From Nocardioides pelophilus (lineage in GTDB: Bacteria > Actinomycetota > Actinomycetes > Propionibacteriales > Nocardioidaceae): 54,449 nt of DNA. Shown one piece after another: positions 25,707-34,139 of the stretch; position 1 is the stretch's first letter, and every line of letters starts with the position of its first letter. The stretch lies in the NCBI RefSeq assembly GCF_014180685.1, contig NZ_JACEHF010000010.1, positions 1 to 54,449 on the forward strand, written 5' to 3'. The notes under the pieces are model-generated. The model was not told where the DNA came from, ran no database searches, and was given only the letters and a program-made list of their open reading frames with translations. The position numbers and the translations under genes are program-made.

Positions 25707-26122
25707 GGTGGTCGAGGAGGTCGCGCAGCGACCGTCACGAGACCCCCGGGCATGCCTATGGCCCGCCGGGGGCAGGTTCCAGGGGACGTGCGGGTGCCTT
25801 GGTTTCGAGGCTCGCTGCGCTCGCACCTCAACCAGCGGCGTCCGGTGGTCGAGGAGGTCGCGCAGCGACCGTCACGAGACCCCGGGCCCGGTGGTCGAGG
25901 ACGTCGCGTAGCTCGTCACCTTCGGTGGTCGAGGAGGTCGCGCAGCGACCGTCACGAGACCCCCCGGACGTGCCTGTGGCCCCGCCGGTGGCGAGGTCCG
26001 GGGGCTGAGGGGCGTGCGGGTGCCTTGGTTTCGAGGCTCGCTGCGCTCGCACCTCAACCAGCGGCGGGCGCGCGCGCTGGCTGGTGGTCGAGGAGGTCGC
26101 GCAGCGACCGTCACGAGACCCC
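25707..26122 (+). repeat. REP-like array, direct copies left of the HNH gene
   Basis: A 40-base unit beginning GGTGGTCGAGGAGGTCGCGC and ending GACCGTCACGAGACCCC occurs at 25707-25746, 25844-25883, 25924-25963 and 26083-26122. A degenerate copy is at 25890-25920. Each contains the hairpin GGTCGC-GCA-GCGACC. Three copies are followed by a related spacer (GGGCATGCCT...GTCCAGGGG type), so longer composite units are repeated. No gene is supported between 25590 and 26170; short open frames here only translate the repeat. Confidence 0.9.
25787..26066 (+). repeat. Second repeat family: two identical 54-base copies
   Basis: 25787-25840 and 26013-26066 are identical over 54 bases. They carry GTTTCGAGGCTCGCTGCG and end in CACCTCAACCAGCGGCG. 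A divergent copy with a different loop lies at 34085-34134. These alternate with the 40-base REP units, so the two families duplicated together. Confidence 0.85.
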
Positions 26123-26170
26123 GGGCATGCCTGTGGCCCCGCCGGGGCGGGGTCCAGGGGGGTGTGGTGG

Positions 26171-27580
26171 TCAGGGAGCGGGTTCGGTCCAGTCGGGGTC
26201 GGCCCAGTCGGGAGGATCAGGGTCGGGTTCGGGGTCGACTGGTCGGGGTGGGTCGAGCACTCGGGTGCCGGTGTGGTCGACCAGCCAATGCTGCCCGTGC
26301 GGTGAGGACCACAGATAGGTCCCGGGCTGGACGATGACGTAGCGCCAGTAGCCGAAGGTCTTGGCCCGATGATGTCGCCGACACAGGGGCACGAGGTTGC
26401 AGGGGCAGGTAGAGCCGCCGGCGGCGTGCGGGTGGGCGTGGTCGAGGTCGCAACGTTCGGCACGACGGTTGCAGTGCGGGGCACGACAGGTGTGGTCGCG
26501 CAGCTCGACGCGGCGCCGGAGCCGGTCGGGGATCTCGTAGGAGTCCACCGGGACGTGCTCGGCCAGGTCGACCACCGGCCGGACGATCACGCTGGTGCCG
26601 GGTTGTGCGCACCACCGACGGATCTGCTCCACGCTCACCGGGGTCTGGGTGTTCCCCCACCGACCCACAGTGCTGCAGCCTGTCCTGACACCAGTGCTGA
26701 TCCCGGTGAGGGCGGTGTCGGTGAGGTGGACGAACAGCTCGACCTTCCGACCGGGCACGGTGCGGCTGAGCTCGCCGGTGTCGGGGTCGGCGAGGGGCAG
26801 GTCCAGTGACAGGTCGTGTCGCGCCAGCTCGCCGGCGGCGATCGAGCGGCGTACGTCGAGGGACTCCTCGCAGCCCAGCTGGCCCAAGACGGTGGCGCGG
26901 CGCGAGAGGGCCTGGTCGAGGTCCATCGCGTCGGCGGCATCCAGCACCCCGGAGATGTGGGTGACCCCCTTGCCGGTCTCGGTGGGGTGGATGGTGAAGT
27001 GCCGGTGGTCGGCGCTCTCCTTGCGTCGTTCCTCCGCGGCCTGGGGGTCGAACCTGGCGATCGCCTCAGCCACGAGGCGTTCGACCTGGACCCAGGTGCA
27101 GGTCGGGAGCGCGAAGGCCAGGTTGCGGTCCACGAACGCCGCTGCCTCCGCCGTCAGGGTGCGGGTGAGGTCGGCGACCCGCAGTGCTTTCCACACCGGG
27201 ACCTTCCCGGCGTACACGGCGTCGCGGACCCGCGGGAGCCGCCAGCCGCACTCGATGACCTTCCCGACATGGTCCCGGCCACCGTCGAGGGACCGGCCCA
27301 GGGTCGCGACCAGCTCGCTCAACCCGAACTCCGAGACCAGGGGTGCGCCGGGGCCCGCGATCGGGATCCCCGTATCGACATACGAATCGCGGATCGTCGC
27401 GGCGCCCTCGAGGTCCTCGACCACGTTCGCATCAGCCCACGCGATCACGTTGCGGAACTCCTCGACCTCGACCCGCTGCCGGGCCTGGACGCCGTCGGCG
27501 AGGTCGCGCAGCAGCTCAGCGGTGGACCGGCCATCCGATCCGGTCGCCCAACCACTCCGCGTCTGTTTCATAAAGAACAT
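26171..27580 (-). CDS. DUF222 / HNH endonuclease-like protein (13E12 repeat family)
   Basis: 469 residues. An N-terminal DUF222 region (about 30-300; LRDLADGVQARQRVEVEEFRN, ISGVLDAADAMDLDQAL) is followed by a C-terminal HNH module. CRAPHCNRRAERCDLDHAHPH, in pieces, supplies two Cys, the DH pair and later N and CRRHHRAKTFGYW, so the zinc and His-Asn-His residues look intact. The C-terminus is Pro/Asp-rich. The family is multi-copy in Nocardioides-type genomes and related to REP13E12 of mycobacteria. REP arrays in opposite orientations lie within 50-60 bases of both ends. Start ATG 27580 or 27571. Confidence 0.88.
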   Translation of the reverse strand: MFFMKQTRSGWATGSDGRSTAELLRDLADGVQARQRVEVEEFRNVIAWADANVVEDLEGAATIRDSYVDTGIPIAGPGAPLVSEFGLSELVATLGRSLDGGRDHVGKVIECGWRLPRVRDAVYAGKVPVWKALRVADLTRTLTAEAAAFVDRNLAFALPTCTWVQVERLVAEAIARFDPQAAEERRKESADHRHFTIHPTETGKGVTHISGVLDAADAMDLDQALSRRATVLGQLGCEESLDVRRSIAAGELARHDLSLDLPLADPDTGELSRTVPGRKVELFVHLTDTALTGISTGVRTGCSTVGRWGNTQTPVSVEQIRRWCAQPGTSVIVRPVVDLAEHVPVDSYEIPDRLRRRVELRDHTCRAPHCNRRAERCDLDHAHPHAAGGSTCPCNLVPLCRRHHRAKTFGYWRYVIVQPGTYLWSSPHGQHWLVDHTGTRVLDPPRPVDPEPDPDPPDWADPDWTEPAP

Positions 27581-27640
27581 TCAACACGAGGGCACCGACA
27601 CAACCCGCACGTCGGGAGCCTGGCTGTGGAGAACCGCCTC

Positions 27641-27897
27641 GGGTCTCGTGACGGTCGCTGCGCGACCTCCTCGACCACCGGCGTGGCGGCGGCCTCCTCG
27701 ACCAGCGGCGTGAGGGGTCTCGTGACGGTCGCTGCACGACCTCCTCGACCACCGAGGCGAGGGGTCTCGTGACGGTCGCTGCGCGACCTCCTCGACCACC
27801 GGAGTCGCGCCCTCCTCGACCTCCCGCCCGCAGGGGTCTCGTGGCGGTCGCTGCGCGACCTCCTCGACCAACGTAGCCGCGACCTCCTCGACCACCG
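27641..27897 (-). repeat. REP-like array, inverted copies right of the HNH gene
   Basis: Reverse complements of the 40-base unit occur at 27641-27679, 27714-27753, 27761-27800 and 27833-27871, with one to two substitutions in some. Short fragments (CCTCCTCGACCA type) lie at 27690-27708, about 27811 and 27880-27897. Together with the left array they bracket the HNH gene with eight near-complete copies. No gene is supported between 27581 and 27924. Confidence 0.9.
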
Positions 27898-27924
27898 ACG
27901 GGCGGCGACTCATCGACCGGCGGG

Positions 27925-28818
27925 TCAGCTGGCCTTCTTGGCAGCAGCCTTCTTCTTCGCGGCGGTCTTCTTCGCAGGTGCCTTCTTCGCAGCCTTCTTC
28001 GCGGGCTTCTTGGCGGCCGGCTTCTTCTCCTCGGCCGGCTCCTCGCCCCGGGCGGTCTTGGCGGCCTCGACGGAGCGCTGCAGGGCGGCGAGGAGGTCGA
28101 CGACCTCGCCGCCGGTCTTCGTCGACGTGGGGGTACGGCGGACCTCGCCCCCCTCGACCTTCGCCTTGACGACAGCCTCGACGGCCGCTGCGTAGTCGTC
28201 CTCGAACTCCTCGGGCTCGAAGTCGCCGGCAAGGGTCTCGACCAGCATCCGCGCCATCTTGACCTCGGCGTCCTTGACCTCGCCGGTCTCGACGTTGAAG
28301 TCGGGCGTGCGGATCTCGTCGGGCCACATCATCGTCTGCATGACGATCACGTCGCCGCGCACGCGCAGCACCGCGGTAGTGGTCCGCTGCCGCAGGGCGA
28401 CCGTCACGACGGCCATCCGGTCGGCCTCGAGCAGCGCCTGCCGCAGCAGGGCGTAGGGCTTGGCGCCGGTCGACTCCGGCTCGAGGTAGTAGGACTTCTC
28501 GAAGAGCATCGGGTCGATTTGGTCGGTGGGGACGAACTTCTCGACCGCGATCTCACGCGACGACGTGGAGGGCAGCTCGGCCAGGTCGTCGTCGGTGAGG
28601 ATGACCATCTCGCCGTCCTCGGTCTCGTAGCCCTTGGCGATGTCGGCGTAGGGGACCTCCTCGCCGTCGATCGAGCAGATCCGTTGGTACTTGATCCGGC
28701 CGCCGTCCTTGGCGTGCACCTGACGGAACGACACGTCGTGGCTCTCGGTCGCGGAGTAGAGCTTCACCGGCACGCTCACGAGGCCGAACGAGACGGCACC
28801 CTTCCAGATCGCACGCAT
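27925..28818 (-). CDS. ku: Non-homologous end-joining protein Ku
   Basis: 297 residues. The bacterial Ku core begins MRAIWKGAVSFGLVSVPVKLY and contains GRIKYQRICSIDGEEVPYADI and KPYALLRQALLEADRMAVV. The last 45 residues are a Lys/Ala-rich tail (KKPAKKAAKKAPAKK), a DNA-binding extension common in actinobacterial Ku. It forms a homodimeric ring on DNA ends and recruits LigD. Predicted leaderless: TACCCT lies 6 bases before the ATG and overlaps the divergent lhgO -10. Confidence 0.95.
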   Translation of the reverse strand: MRAIWKGAVSFGLVSVPVKLYSATESHDVSFRQVHAKDGGRIKYQRICSIDGEEVPYADIAKGYETEDGEMVILTDDDLAELPSTSSREIAVEKFVPTDQIDPMLFEKSYYLEPESTGAKPYALLRQALLEADRMAVVTVALRQRTTTAVLRVRGDVIVMQTMMWPDEIRTPDFNVETGEVKDAEVKMARMLVETLAGDFEPEEFEDDYAAAVEAVVKAKVEGGEVRRTPTSTKTGGEVVDLLAALQRSVEAAKTARGEEPAEEKKPAAKKPAKKAAKKAPAKKTAAKKKAAAKKAS

Positions 28819-28823
28819 GATGA

Positions 28824-28830
28824 CAGGGTA
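28824..28830. promoter_or_regulatory. Shared divergent -10 of ku and lhgO
   Basis: The plus strand reads CAGGGT (28824-28829), 6 bases before ATG 28836 of lhgO. The minus strand reads TACCCT (28830-28825), 6 bases before ATG 28818 of ku. The two -10 hexamers overlap by five base pairs, and the predicted leaderless starts are 18 bp apart. Confidence 0.5.
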
Positions 28831-28835
28831 CGACC

Positions 28836-30041
28836 ATGCACGGACATACCGTGGCCGTCGTAGGGGGAGGAATCCTCGGACTGGCCGTCGCGCGCGAGCT
28901 CACCCGCCGCCGTCCGGGCACCCAGGTGGTCGTCTTCGAGAAGGAGGACCGGCTCGCCGCCCACCAGACGGGCCACAACTCGGGCGTGGTGCACGCCGGG
29001 ATCTACTACCGCCCCGGCAGCCTCAAGGCCGAGCTGTGCGCGCGCGGTCGCGGCCTGCTCCGCGACTACTGCCTCGAGCACGACCTGCCGTACGTCGAGT
29101 GCGGCAAGCTCGTCGTCGCCGTCGACCCTGCCGAGATGAGCCGGCTCGACGCGCTCGAGCGCACGGCAACGGAGAACGGCGTTCCCGGCCTGCGCCGCAT
29201 CGGAGCAGGCGAGATCACCGAGATCGAGCCGCACGCGACCGGGCTGGCCGCGCTCCACTCGCCCCGCACGGCGATCACCGACTACGTGGCGGTCGCGCGG
29301 CAGTTGGCGGGGGACGTCGAGGCGGCCGGCGGCGTCGTACTCCTGTCCACGGCGGTCACCGACGTCTTCCGCGCCGGACGGGGCAGCCGGCTGCAGGTCG
29401 TCGCGGCCGGGGCGGTGCACCACGTCGACCACCTGGTGCTGTGCGCCGGTCTCGACGCCGGCCGGCTCGGCCGTCGCATCGACGGGCAGCGGGAACCGCG
29501 GATCGTGCCGTTCCGCGGCGAGTACCTCGCCGTGACCGGCCCGAAGCGCGACCTGGTGCGCGGCATGGTCTATCCGGTCCCCGACCCGCGCTACCCGTTC
29601 CTCGGCGTCCACTTCACCCGACGCGTCGACGGCAGTCTGGAGATCGGCCCGAACGCGGTGCTGGCGCTCGATCGCGAGGGGTACGGCGTACGCCCCGGCC
29701 TCCGTCTCGCGGACGCAGCCGGAACCCTCGCCCATCCCGGCTTCTGGCGGATGGCCCGCACCCACTGGCGTACCGGTGTCCGGGAGGTGCGCGGGTCGCT
29801 GTCGAAGCGGGCCTACCTGAGCGCTGCCCGGCGCTACGTGCCGGACATCGGTCCCGCTGACGTGGTGCGGGCCGGCGCGGGCGTCCGGGCCCAGGCGGTC
29901 GCACGCGACGGCTCGCTGCTCGACGACTTCGCGATCGTCAGCAGCAACGGGGTCACGAGCGTGCGCAACGCCCCTTCGCCGGCGGCGACGTCCAGCCTCG
30001 CGATCGCCGAGCACGTCGTGGACCTGATCCAAGGCGGCTGA
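28836..30041 (+). CDS. lhgO: L-2-hydroxyglutarate oxidase (FAD-dependent)
   Basis: 401 residues. The FAD Rossmann motif TVAVVGGGILGLAVARELTRR is at the N-terminus, followed by the LhgO/DAO-fold signature HQTGHNSGVVHAGIYYRPGSLKA (in pieces). FLGVHFTRRVDGSLEIGPNA and the C-terminal RNAPSPAATSSLAIAEHV are also typical. It oxidises L-2-hydroxyglutarate to 2-oxoglutarate, probably at the membrane. It lies between ku and the ligase genes and shares a promoter region with ku; a functional link to end joining is not known. Confidence 0.88.
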   Translation: MHGHTVAVVGGGILGLAVARELTRRRPGTQVVVFEKEDRLAAHQTGHNSGVVHAGIYYRPGSLKAELCARGRGLLRDYCLEHDLPYVECGKLVVAVDPAEMSRLDALERTATENGVPGLRRIGAGEITEIEPHATGLAALHSPRTAITDYVAVARQLAGDVEAAGGVVLLSTAVTDVFRAGRGSRLQVVAAGAVHHVDHLVLCAGLDAGRLGRRIDGQREPRIVPFRGEYLAVTGPKRDLVRGMVYPVPDPRYPFLGVHFTRRVDGSLEIGPNAVLALDREGYGVRPGLRLADAAGTLAHPGFWRMARTHWRTGVREVRGSLSKRAYLSAARRYVPDIGPADVVRAGAGVRAQAVARDGSLLDDFAIVSSNGVTSVRNAPSPAATSSLAIAEHVVDLIQGG

Positions 30042-30046
30042 GCGGC

Positions 30047-31003
30047 ATGATGGGGTCCGTGCCTGCGCTGCTGCCGATGCTCGCGACCGCGGGCACCCAC
30101 GTGCCTGTCGGCGACGACTGGCGGCACGAGGTGAAGTGGGACGGCGTCCGGGCGCTCGCGCACGTCGACCCCGCGACGGGGTCCGGCGTGCGGCTCACCA
30201 GCCGCAACGGCAACGACATCACCGGCGCGTGGCCGGAGCTGGCCTCGCCTCCAGCCGCCCGCGACGTCGTGGTGGACGGCGAGATCATCGCGCTGAACGA
30301 GCGCGGCCTGCCGGACTTCCGGGTGCTCGCGGAGCGGATCCACGTGCGCAAGGCGGCGACGGTGGCGCGGCTCGCCGAGCGGGTCCCCGCGACGTACATG
30401 GTCTTCGACCTGCTCCGCCACGACGGCGTCGACCTCACCCCGTTGCCGCTCACCGAGCGGCGTGCCCGGCTCGAGGCTCTCGACCTCGGCGACTCCGGCT
30501 GGCAGGTGCCGACCACGTACGACGACGGCGCCATGCTCTTCGACGCGACCCGCGCGCAGGGGCTCGAGGGCATCGTCAGCAAGCGGCTCGACTCGCGCTA
30601 CCGGCCGGGCGAGCGCACGCCCCACTGGCTGAAGTTCGCGCACCGGCACCGGGCGTCGTACGTCGTGGGCGGCTGGCGCCCGCAGGTCGGGGGCACCCAC
30701 CTCGCCGCGCTCCTCGTCGGCGAGCCGACCGCCGACGGCCTGCTCTACCGCGGCCGGGTCGGCAGCGGGATCGGGCCGAAGCAGTCGAAGCTGCTGACCG
30801 AGGTGGTGGCGCCTCTCGGACGGGGCACGAGCCCGTTCGCCGACGAGGTGCCCCGGGTCGACGCCCAGGGCACGGTCTGGCTGGAGCCGGTCCTGGTCGT
30901 GGACATCGACACCCACGGTGCCGGCTACGAGCGGCTGCGGCAGCCGTCGTTCCAAGGCCTGCGGGGCGACCTGACACCCGACGATCTCGGAGGCGGCCGA
31001 TGA
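30047..31003 (+). CDS. ligD: ATP-dependent DNA ligase, LigD ligase-domain type
   Basis: 318 residues. The nucleotidyl-transferase motif EVKWDGVRA contains the catalytic Lys30; VVDGEIIALNERGLPDF, YMVFDLL and EGIVSKRLDSRYRPG are motifs III-IV. A C-terminal OB-fold part includes HWLKFAHRHRASYVVGGW. It seals breaks with Ku. Only the ligase domain is present; the polymerase is the next gene and a nuclease (PE) domain is absent from the window. GTG 30059, 7 bases after CATGAT, is an alternative leaderless start. Confidence 0.9.
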   Translation: MMGSVPALLPMLATAGTHVPVGDDWRHEVKWDGVRALAHVDPATGSGVRLTSRNGNDITGAWPELASPPAARDVVVDGEIIALNERGLPDFRVLAERIHVRKAATVARLAERVPATYMVFDLLRHDGVDLTPLPLTERRARLEALDLGDSGWQVPTTYDDGAMLFDATRAQGLEGIVSKRLDSRYRPGERTPHWLKFAHRHRASYVVGGWRPQVGGTHLAALLVGEPTADGLLYRGRVGSGIGPKQSKLLTEVVAPLGRGTSPFADEVPRVDAQGTVWLEPVLVVDIDTHGAGYERLRQPSFQGLRGDLTPDDLGGGR

Positions 31004-31908
31004 GCGAGGTCCACGTCGACGTCGAGGGGCGCACCCTCAAGCTGAGCAACCTGGAGAAGGTGCTCTATCCCGCGACCGGCACCACCAAGGGGGAGGTGCT
31101 CGACTACTACGCCAAGATCGCCCCGGTGCTGCTCCCGCACCTCGCCGGTCGGCCGGTCACCAGGATCCGGTGGCCGCACGGTGTGCAGACGATGAGCTTC
31201 TTCGAGAAGAACGTGCCCCCCGGCACCCCGTCGTGGGTGCGCACCGCTGAGGTCCCGACGACCGGGTCGCGCGGCACCAGCCGCAACGGCGACACCCTGG
31301 TGTTCCCGATCGTCGAGGACCTCGCCACCTTGATGTGGATGGTCAACCTCGCGGCTCTCGAGCTGCACGTGCACCAGTGGACGGTCGACGAGTCGGGCGA
31401 GCCCCGGGGTGCCGACCGGCTGGTGGTCGACCTCGATCCCGGCGAGCCGGCCGGGCTCCACGAGTGCTGCCAGGTGGCGCTCCTCGCCCGGAAGGCGCTC
31501 GCCGCGCGCGGCCTGGACGCGCGGCCGGTGACCAGCGGCAGCAAGGGCCTCCACCTCTACGCCGACCTGTCGTCGTACCTGCCGTCGGAGGAGGTGACCG
31601 GCGTGGCCAAGGAGGTCGCCGAGGAGCTCGCCACCGCCCACCCCTCCTCGATCACCGCGACCATGACGAAGGCGCGGCGCCGCGGCAAGGTCTTCATCGA
31701 CTGGTCGCAGAACGCCGGCTCGAAGACCACGATCGCGCCGTACTCCCTGCGCGGGCGGGACCGCCCCACCGTCGCCACCCCGGTGACGTGGGACGAGGTC
31801 GAGGCCGGCGCCGAGGACGAGCTGGCGCTCGACCAGTTCGGGATGGCCGAGGTGCTCCGGCGCGTCGAGGAGTACGGCGACCTCTTCGCTGCTGTCGAAC
31901 CTGACTGA
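31000..31908 (+). CDS. ligD: Non-homologous end-joining polymerase/primase, LigD polymerase-domain type
   Basis: 302 residues. Archaeo-eukaryotic primase fold: LKLSNLEKVLYPATGTTKGEV, RIRWPHGVQTMSFFEKN, ADRLVVDLDPGEPAG (the DxD metal pair in VDLDPG), SGSKGLHLYADL and KVFIDWSQNAGSKTTIAPYSLR are visible. It adds nucleotides at broken ends before ligation. The ATG overlaps the ligase stop, so the two domains usually fused in LigD are made from one mRNA as separate chains. Confidence 0.93.
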   Translation: MSEVHVDVEGRTLKLSNLEKVLYPATGTTKGEVLDYYAKIAPVLLPHLAGRPVTRIRWPHGVQTMSFFEKNVPPGTPSWVRTAEVPTTGSRGTSRNGDTLVFPIVEDLATLMWMVNLAALELHVHQWTVDESGEPRGADRLVVDLDPGEPAGLHECCQVALLARKALAARGLDARPVTSGSKGLHLYADLSSYLPSEEVTGVAKEVAEELATAHPSSITATMTKARRRGKVFIDWSQNAGSKTTIAPYSLRGRDRPTVATPVTWDEVEAGAEDELALDQFGMAEVLRRVEEYGDLFAAVEPD

Positions 31909-31923
31909 CCGCGCCCGGGCGAG

Positions 31924-32612
31924 CTAGTCCGGCACCCACCGCCGGATCTCGAGCTCGTCGTCGAGGGAGAGCGCGGGTGGTTCCGGTGCCCACGCTGGCG
32001 GCTCGAGCGTCCACGACCGAGGGACGCTGCGTGCAGCAGCGCGTTCGCGAGCCGCGACCATCCGCGCGATCTGCACCTCCGGCCCGTCTCCGGCAACGAT
32101 GACGAAGGGCTCGACGCCATGACCACGCATCAGTTCCGAACGCGCGACGTCGGTGCGGTGGCGGGACCGGTCACGGTGGAGCGCGCCGTCGTACTCGCCT
32201 GCCACACCGGTCTCCGGCCAGATCTCGTCGACGACCGCGCGTTCGACTCCGACGCAGCGAATCCCCTGCACGAGCCAGATCCGGTGTCCCTCCAGGCTGA
32301 CTCGTGAGGTGATGCTCTCAGCGGTGTCGCTGAGCTTGCGGGGCGTCACCAAGGGCACCGGCAGGCGGGTGCGGCCGTCGTTCGCGAGACCGTCGAAGAA
32401 CCCTGCGCGATAGAGGCGCAAGGCGGCCCAGCCGGTGACGGCGCCGTCGTCCCCGCAACGCACGGACTGTTCGAGGATCCGTGCTCGACGACGGAGCTGT
32501 CGGTCGAGGACGGGACGTGGTAGCCGTGGGTCGTTTGCCGCCAGAGTCCGCGCCGCGCTTGGTGGCGGGTCGGTCCCCGGAGGCCTGCGGGGTCGATTCG
32601 CACCGGGACCAC
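31924..32612 (-). pseudogene. Frameshifted DUF559/AbiEi-like nuclease-fold gene
   Basis: Two frames carry one protein. The N-terminal part (GTG 32612: VVPVRIDPAGLRGPTRHQAR, THGYHVPSSTD) runs to Val-Val-Glu near 32484. The rest (RILEQSVRCGDDGAVTGWAALRL through EYDGALHRDRSRHRTDVARSEL) continues in another frame. One base is missing between 32481 and 32482: restoring it joins VVE-x-RILEQ without a gap. The C-terminal half has a restriction-endonuclease-like pattern (E-D...R...R). The family is abundant in Nocardioides-type genomes. A sequencing error is the alternative to true inactivation. Confidence 0.7.
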
Positions 32613-32772
32613 CAGGCCCCGCGCGGGTGGACAGCGCGGCCTCCATCGATCGGGCATGCGCAGAGGTGTGCCCGACGACGAGGTCGCTCGAAACCGGGTC
32701 GACGGCCCCCTGTGGATGGATGCGAATACGCCTGCGGCGTGCCGAGCGGGACGCATCTGCGACCAACGGGGC

Positions 32773-33111
32773 TCAGCGCAGCCGGCGGCGCATCCCGTAG
32801 ACGTCGAACTCGTTGACCGCGCCGGAGTCGGCCTCGCTCAGGAACCCGCCGTCGACCTCGTCGAAGGTCGCGTCGATGAGCAGCTGGAACTCCGGCGATG
32901 GCGCGGCGACCCGGATCGGCGTGGTGTCGATGCGCCAGCCTTCGCGGCCGAAGTCGTTGAGCACGCCGATGAGCGTGGTGTTCTTCTCGGCGACGATGCC
33001 CTCGAACCCGTCGGCGGCCTCGATGAGGTAGACCGGCCGGGCGACCGAGAGCGTGTTGGCGTCGTACAGCGGCAACCAGAGGCGCGCGTATTCGTACGAC
33101 GGTGTGCTCAT
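32773..33111 (-). CDS. Unknown small protein
   Basis: 112 residues starting STPSYEYARLWLPLYDANTL. It has alternating hydrophobic strands (FEGIVAEKNTTLIGVLNDFGREGWRI) and a C-terminal basic tail (MRRRLR). No membrane segment or signal peptide. I do not recognise the family. The GREGWRI stretch resembles small actinobacterial DUF4177-like proteins, but weakly. The ATG is supported by TAGACT (minus strand 33123-33118) 6 bases upstream, predicting a leaderless mRNA. Confidence 0.65.
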   Translation of the reverse strand: MSTPSYEYARLWLPLYDANTLSVARPVYLIEAADGFEGIVAEKNTTLIGVLNDFGREGWRIDTTPIRVAAPSPEFQLLIDATFDEVDGGFLSEADSGAVNEFDVYGMRRRLR

Positions 33112-33198
33112 GCCCCCAGTCTAGGACCGGCCGTGGACAGGAGCGCCAGCGTTTCTTCGCGGTCGACCCGAAATGTCGGGACGACCCACCCGAACGGG

Positions 33199-34008
33199 TC
33201 AGGCGGAGCGCAGCGGCCGCACCGCACCCGGATCGACCAGGTGGGCGGGTTCGAGCGCGGCGCCGAGCACGAGGCCGTTGCCCGCGATGGCCGGCGCGTC
33301 GACCACGTCGGCGACGATCACGGTCACGTTGTCGCGGCTGCCGGCGTCGAGGGCTGCCTGCACCAGGTGGGTCGCGGCCAGCCGCAGCGAGGGCACGGTG
33401 AGGATCATCGCGAGGGCTGCCTCGTGGACCACGTCGCTCAGCCCGTCGCTGCACAGCAGCAGCCGGTCGCCGGGGCGCAGGTCGAGCCAGATCAGGTCGG
33501 GGGTCGGCGAGCTGAGCGCGTCGACCGCATGCAGCACCACGTTGCGCAGCGGCGATGCGGCCGCCTCCTCGGGCGTGATCCGACCGGCGTCGACCATCGC
33601 CTGCACCATCGTGTGGTCGTGGCTGAGCTGGGTGAACCCGCCGTCGCGCAGCAGGTAGGCGCGCGAGTCGCCGACGTGGGCGAGCGCGGTCTGGACGCCG
33701 TTGGTCAGGACCGCCGTGAGCGTGGTCGCCATCCCGAGCCGCCGCGGGTCGGCGTCGACGCCGCGGACGAGCTGGTCGTGCGCCTCCCCGGTCGCGGCAG
33801 CCAGGAGGCGGAGGGGATCGTGACCGGGGGCGGCGAGGGCGCGCGCGCTGACGACGTACGACGTCGTGGCCGAGGCCACCTCGCCGGCGGCGGCGCCGCC
33901 CGCCCCGTCGGCGACGCACAGCAGGTAGGGGCCGGCGAACCCGGCGTCCTCGTTGTTCTCCCGAAACCGACCGGTGTCGCTCTCGGCGGCGAAGCGGAAC
34001 TGCAGCAT
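33199..34008 (-). CDS. PP2C-family Ser/Thr protein phosphatase
   Basis: 269 residues from ATG 34008. The metal-binding motifs of the PPM family are visible: RENNEDAGFAGPYLLCVADGAGG (motifs 1 and 2), LAHVGDSRAYLLRDG, LLLCSDGLSDVV and the final GSRDNVTVIVADV. All acidic metal ligands are in place. Length and lack of a membrane helix mark it as a cytosolic single-domain phosphatase. AAGGGG lies eight bases before the ATG; GTG 34017 is an alternative. No kinase is adjacent. Confidence 0.9.
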   Translation of the reverse strand: MLQFRFAAESDTGRFRENNEDAGFAGPYLLCVADGAGGAAAGEVASATTSYVVSARALAAPGHDPLRLLAAATGEAHDQLVRGVDADPRRLGMATTLTAVLTNGVQTALAHVGDSRAYLLRDGGFTQLSHDHTMVQAMVDAGRITPEEAAASPLRNVVLHAVDALSSPTPDLIWLDLRPGDRLLLCSDGLSDVVHEAALAMILTVPSLRLAATHLVQAALDAGSRDNVTVIVADVVDAPAIAGNGLVLGAALEPAHLVDPGAVRPLRSA

Positions 34009-34084
34009 GACCCTCACCCCTTCACGGGCGACGGTGCCCGCGCTGTCTGAGGAACGCCTGGGAGGAGGTCGTGAGTTCCCGAGG

Positions 34085-34134
34085 GGTTTCGAGGCGACCC
34101 CGCGCTGGCGCGCGGTGTCGGCACCTCAACCACC
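34085..34134. repeat. Divergent copy of the TTTCGAGG...CACCTCAACC repeat
   Basis: GGTTTCGAGG at the left and CACCTCAACCACCG at the right match the second repeat family near 25.8-26.1 kb. The loop between them (GCGCTGGCGCGC) differs. It lies between DUF3107 and the PP2C gene. Confidence 0.6.
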
Positions 34135-34139
34135 GACTT

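Noticed and set aside
25707..26122. CRISPR array
   Set aside because: Units are imperfectly spaced, spacers are themselves repeated, unit hairpins are REP-like, inverted copies exist and no cas gene is near.
25708..26318. Short open frames repeating VVEEVAQRPSRDP
   Set aside because: They translate the REP unit itself; no start, ribosome site or coding pattern.
26171..27580. Insertion sequence or intron-encoded homing element
   Set aside because: The HNH/DUF222 gene has no transposase motif, and no target duplication or terminal inverted repeat in the strict sense was seen; the flanking copies are multi-copy REPs.
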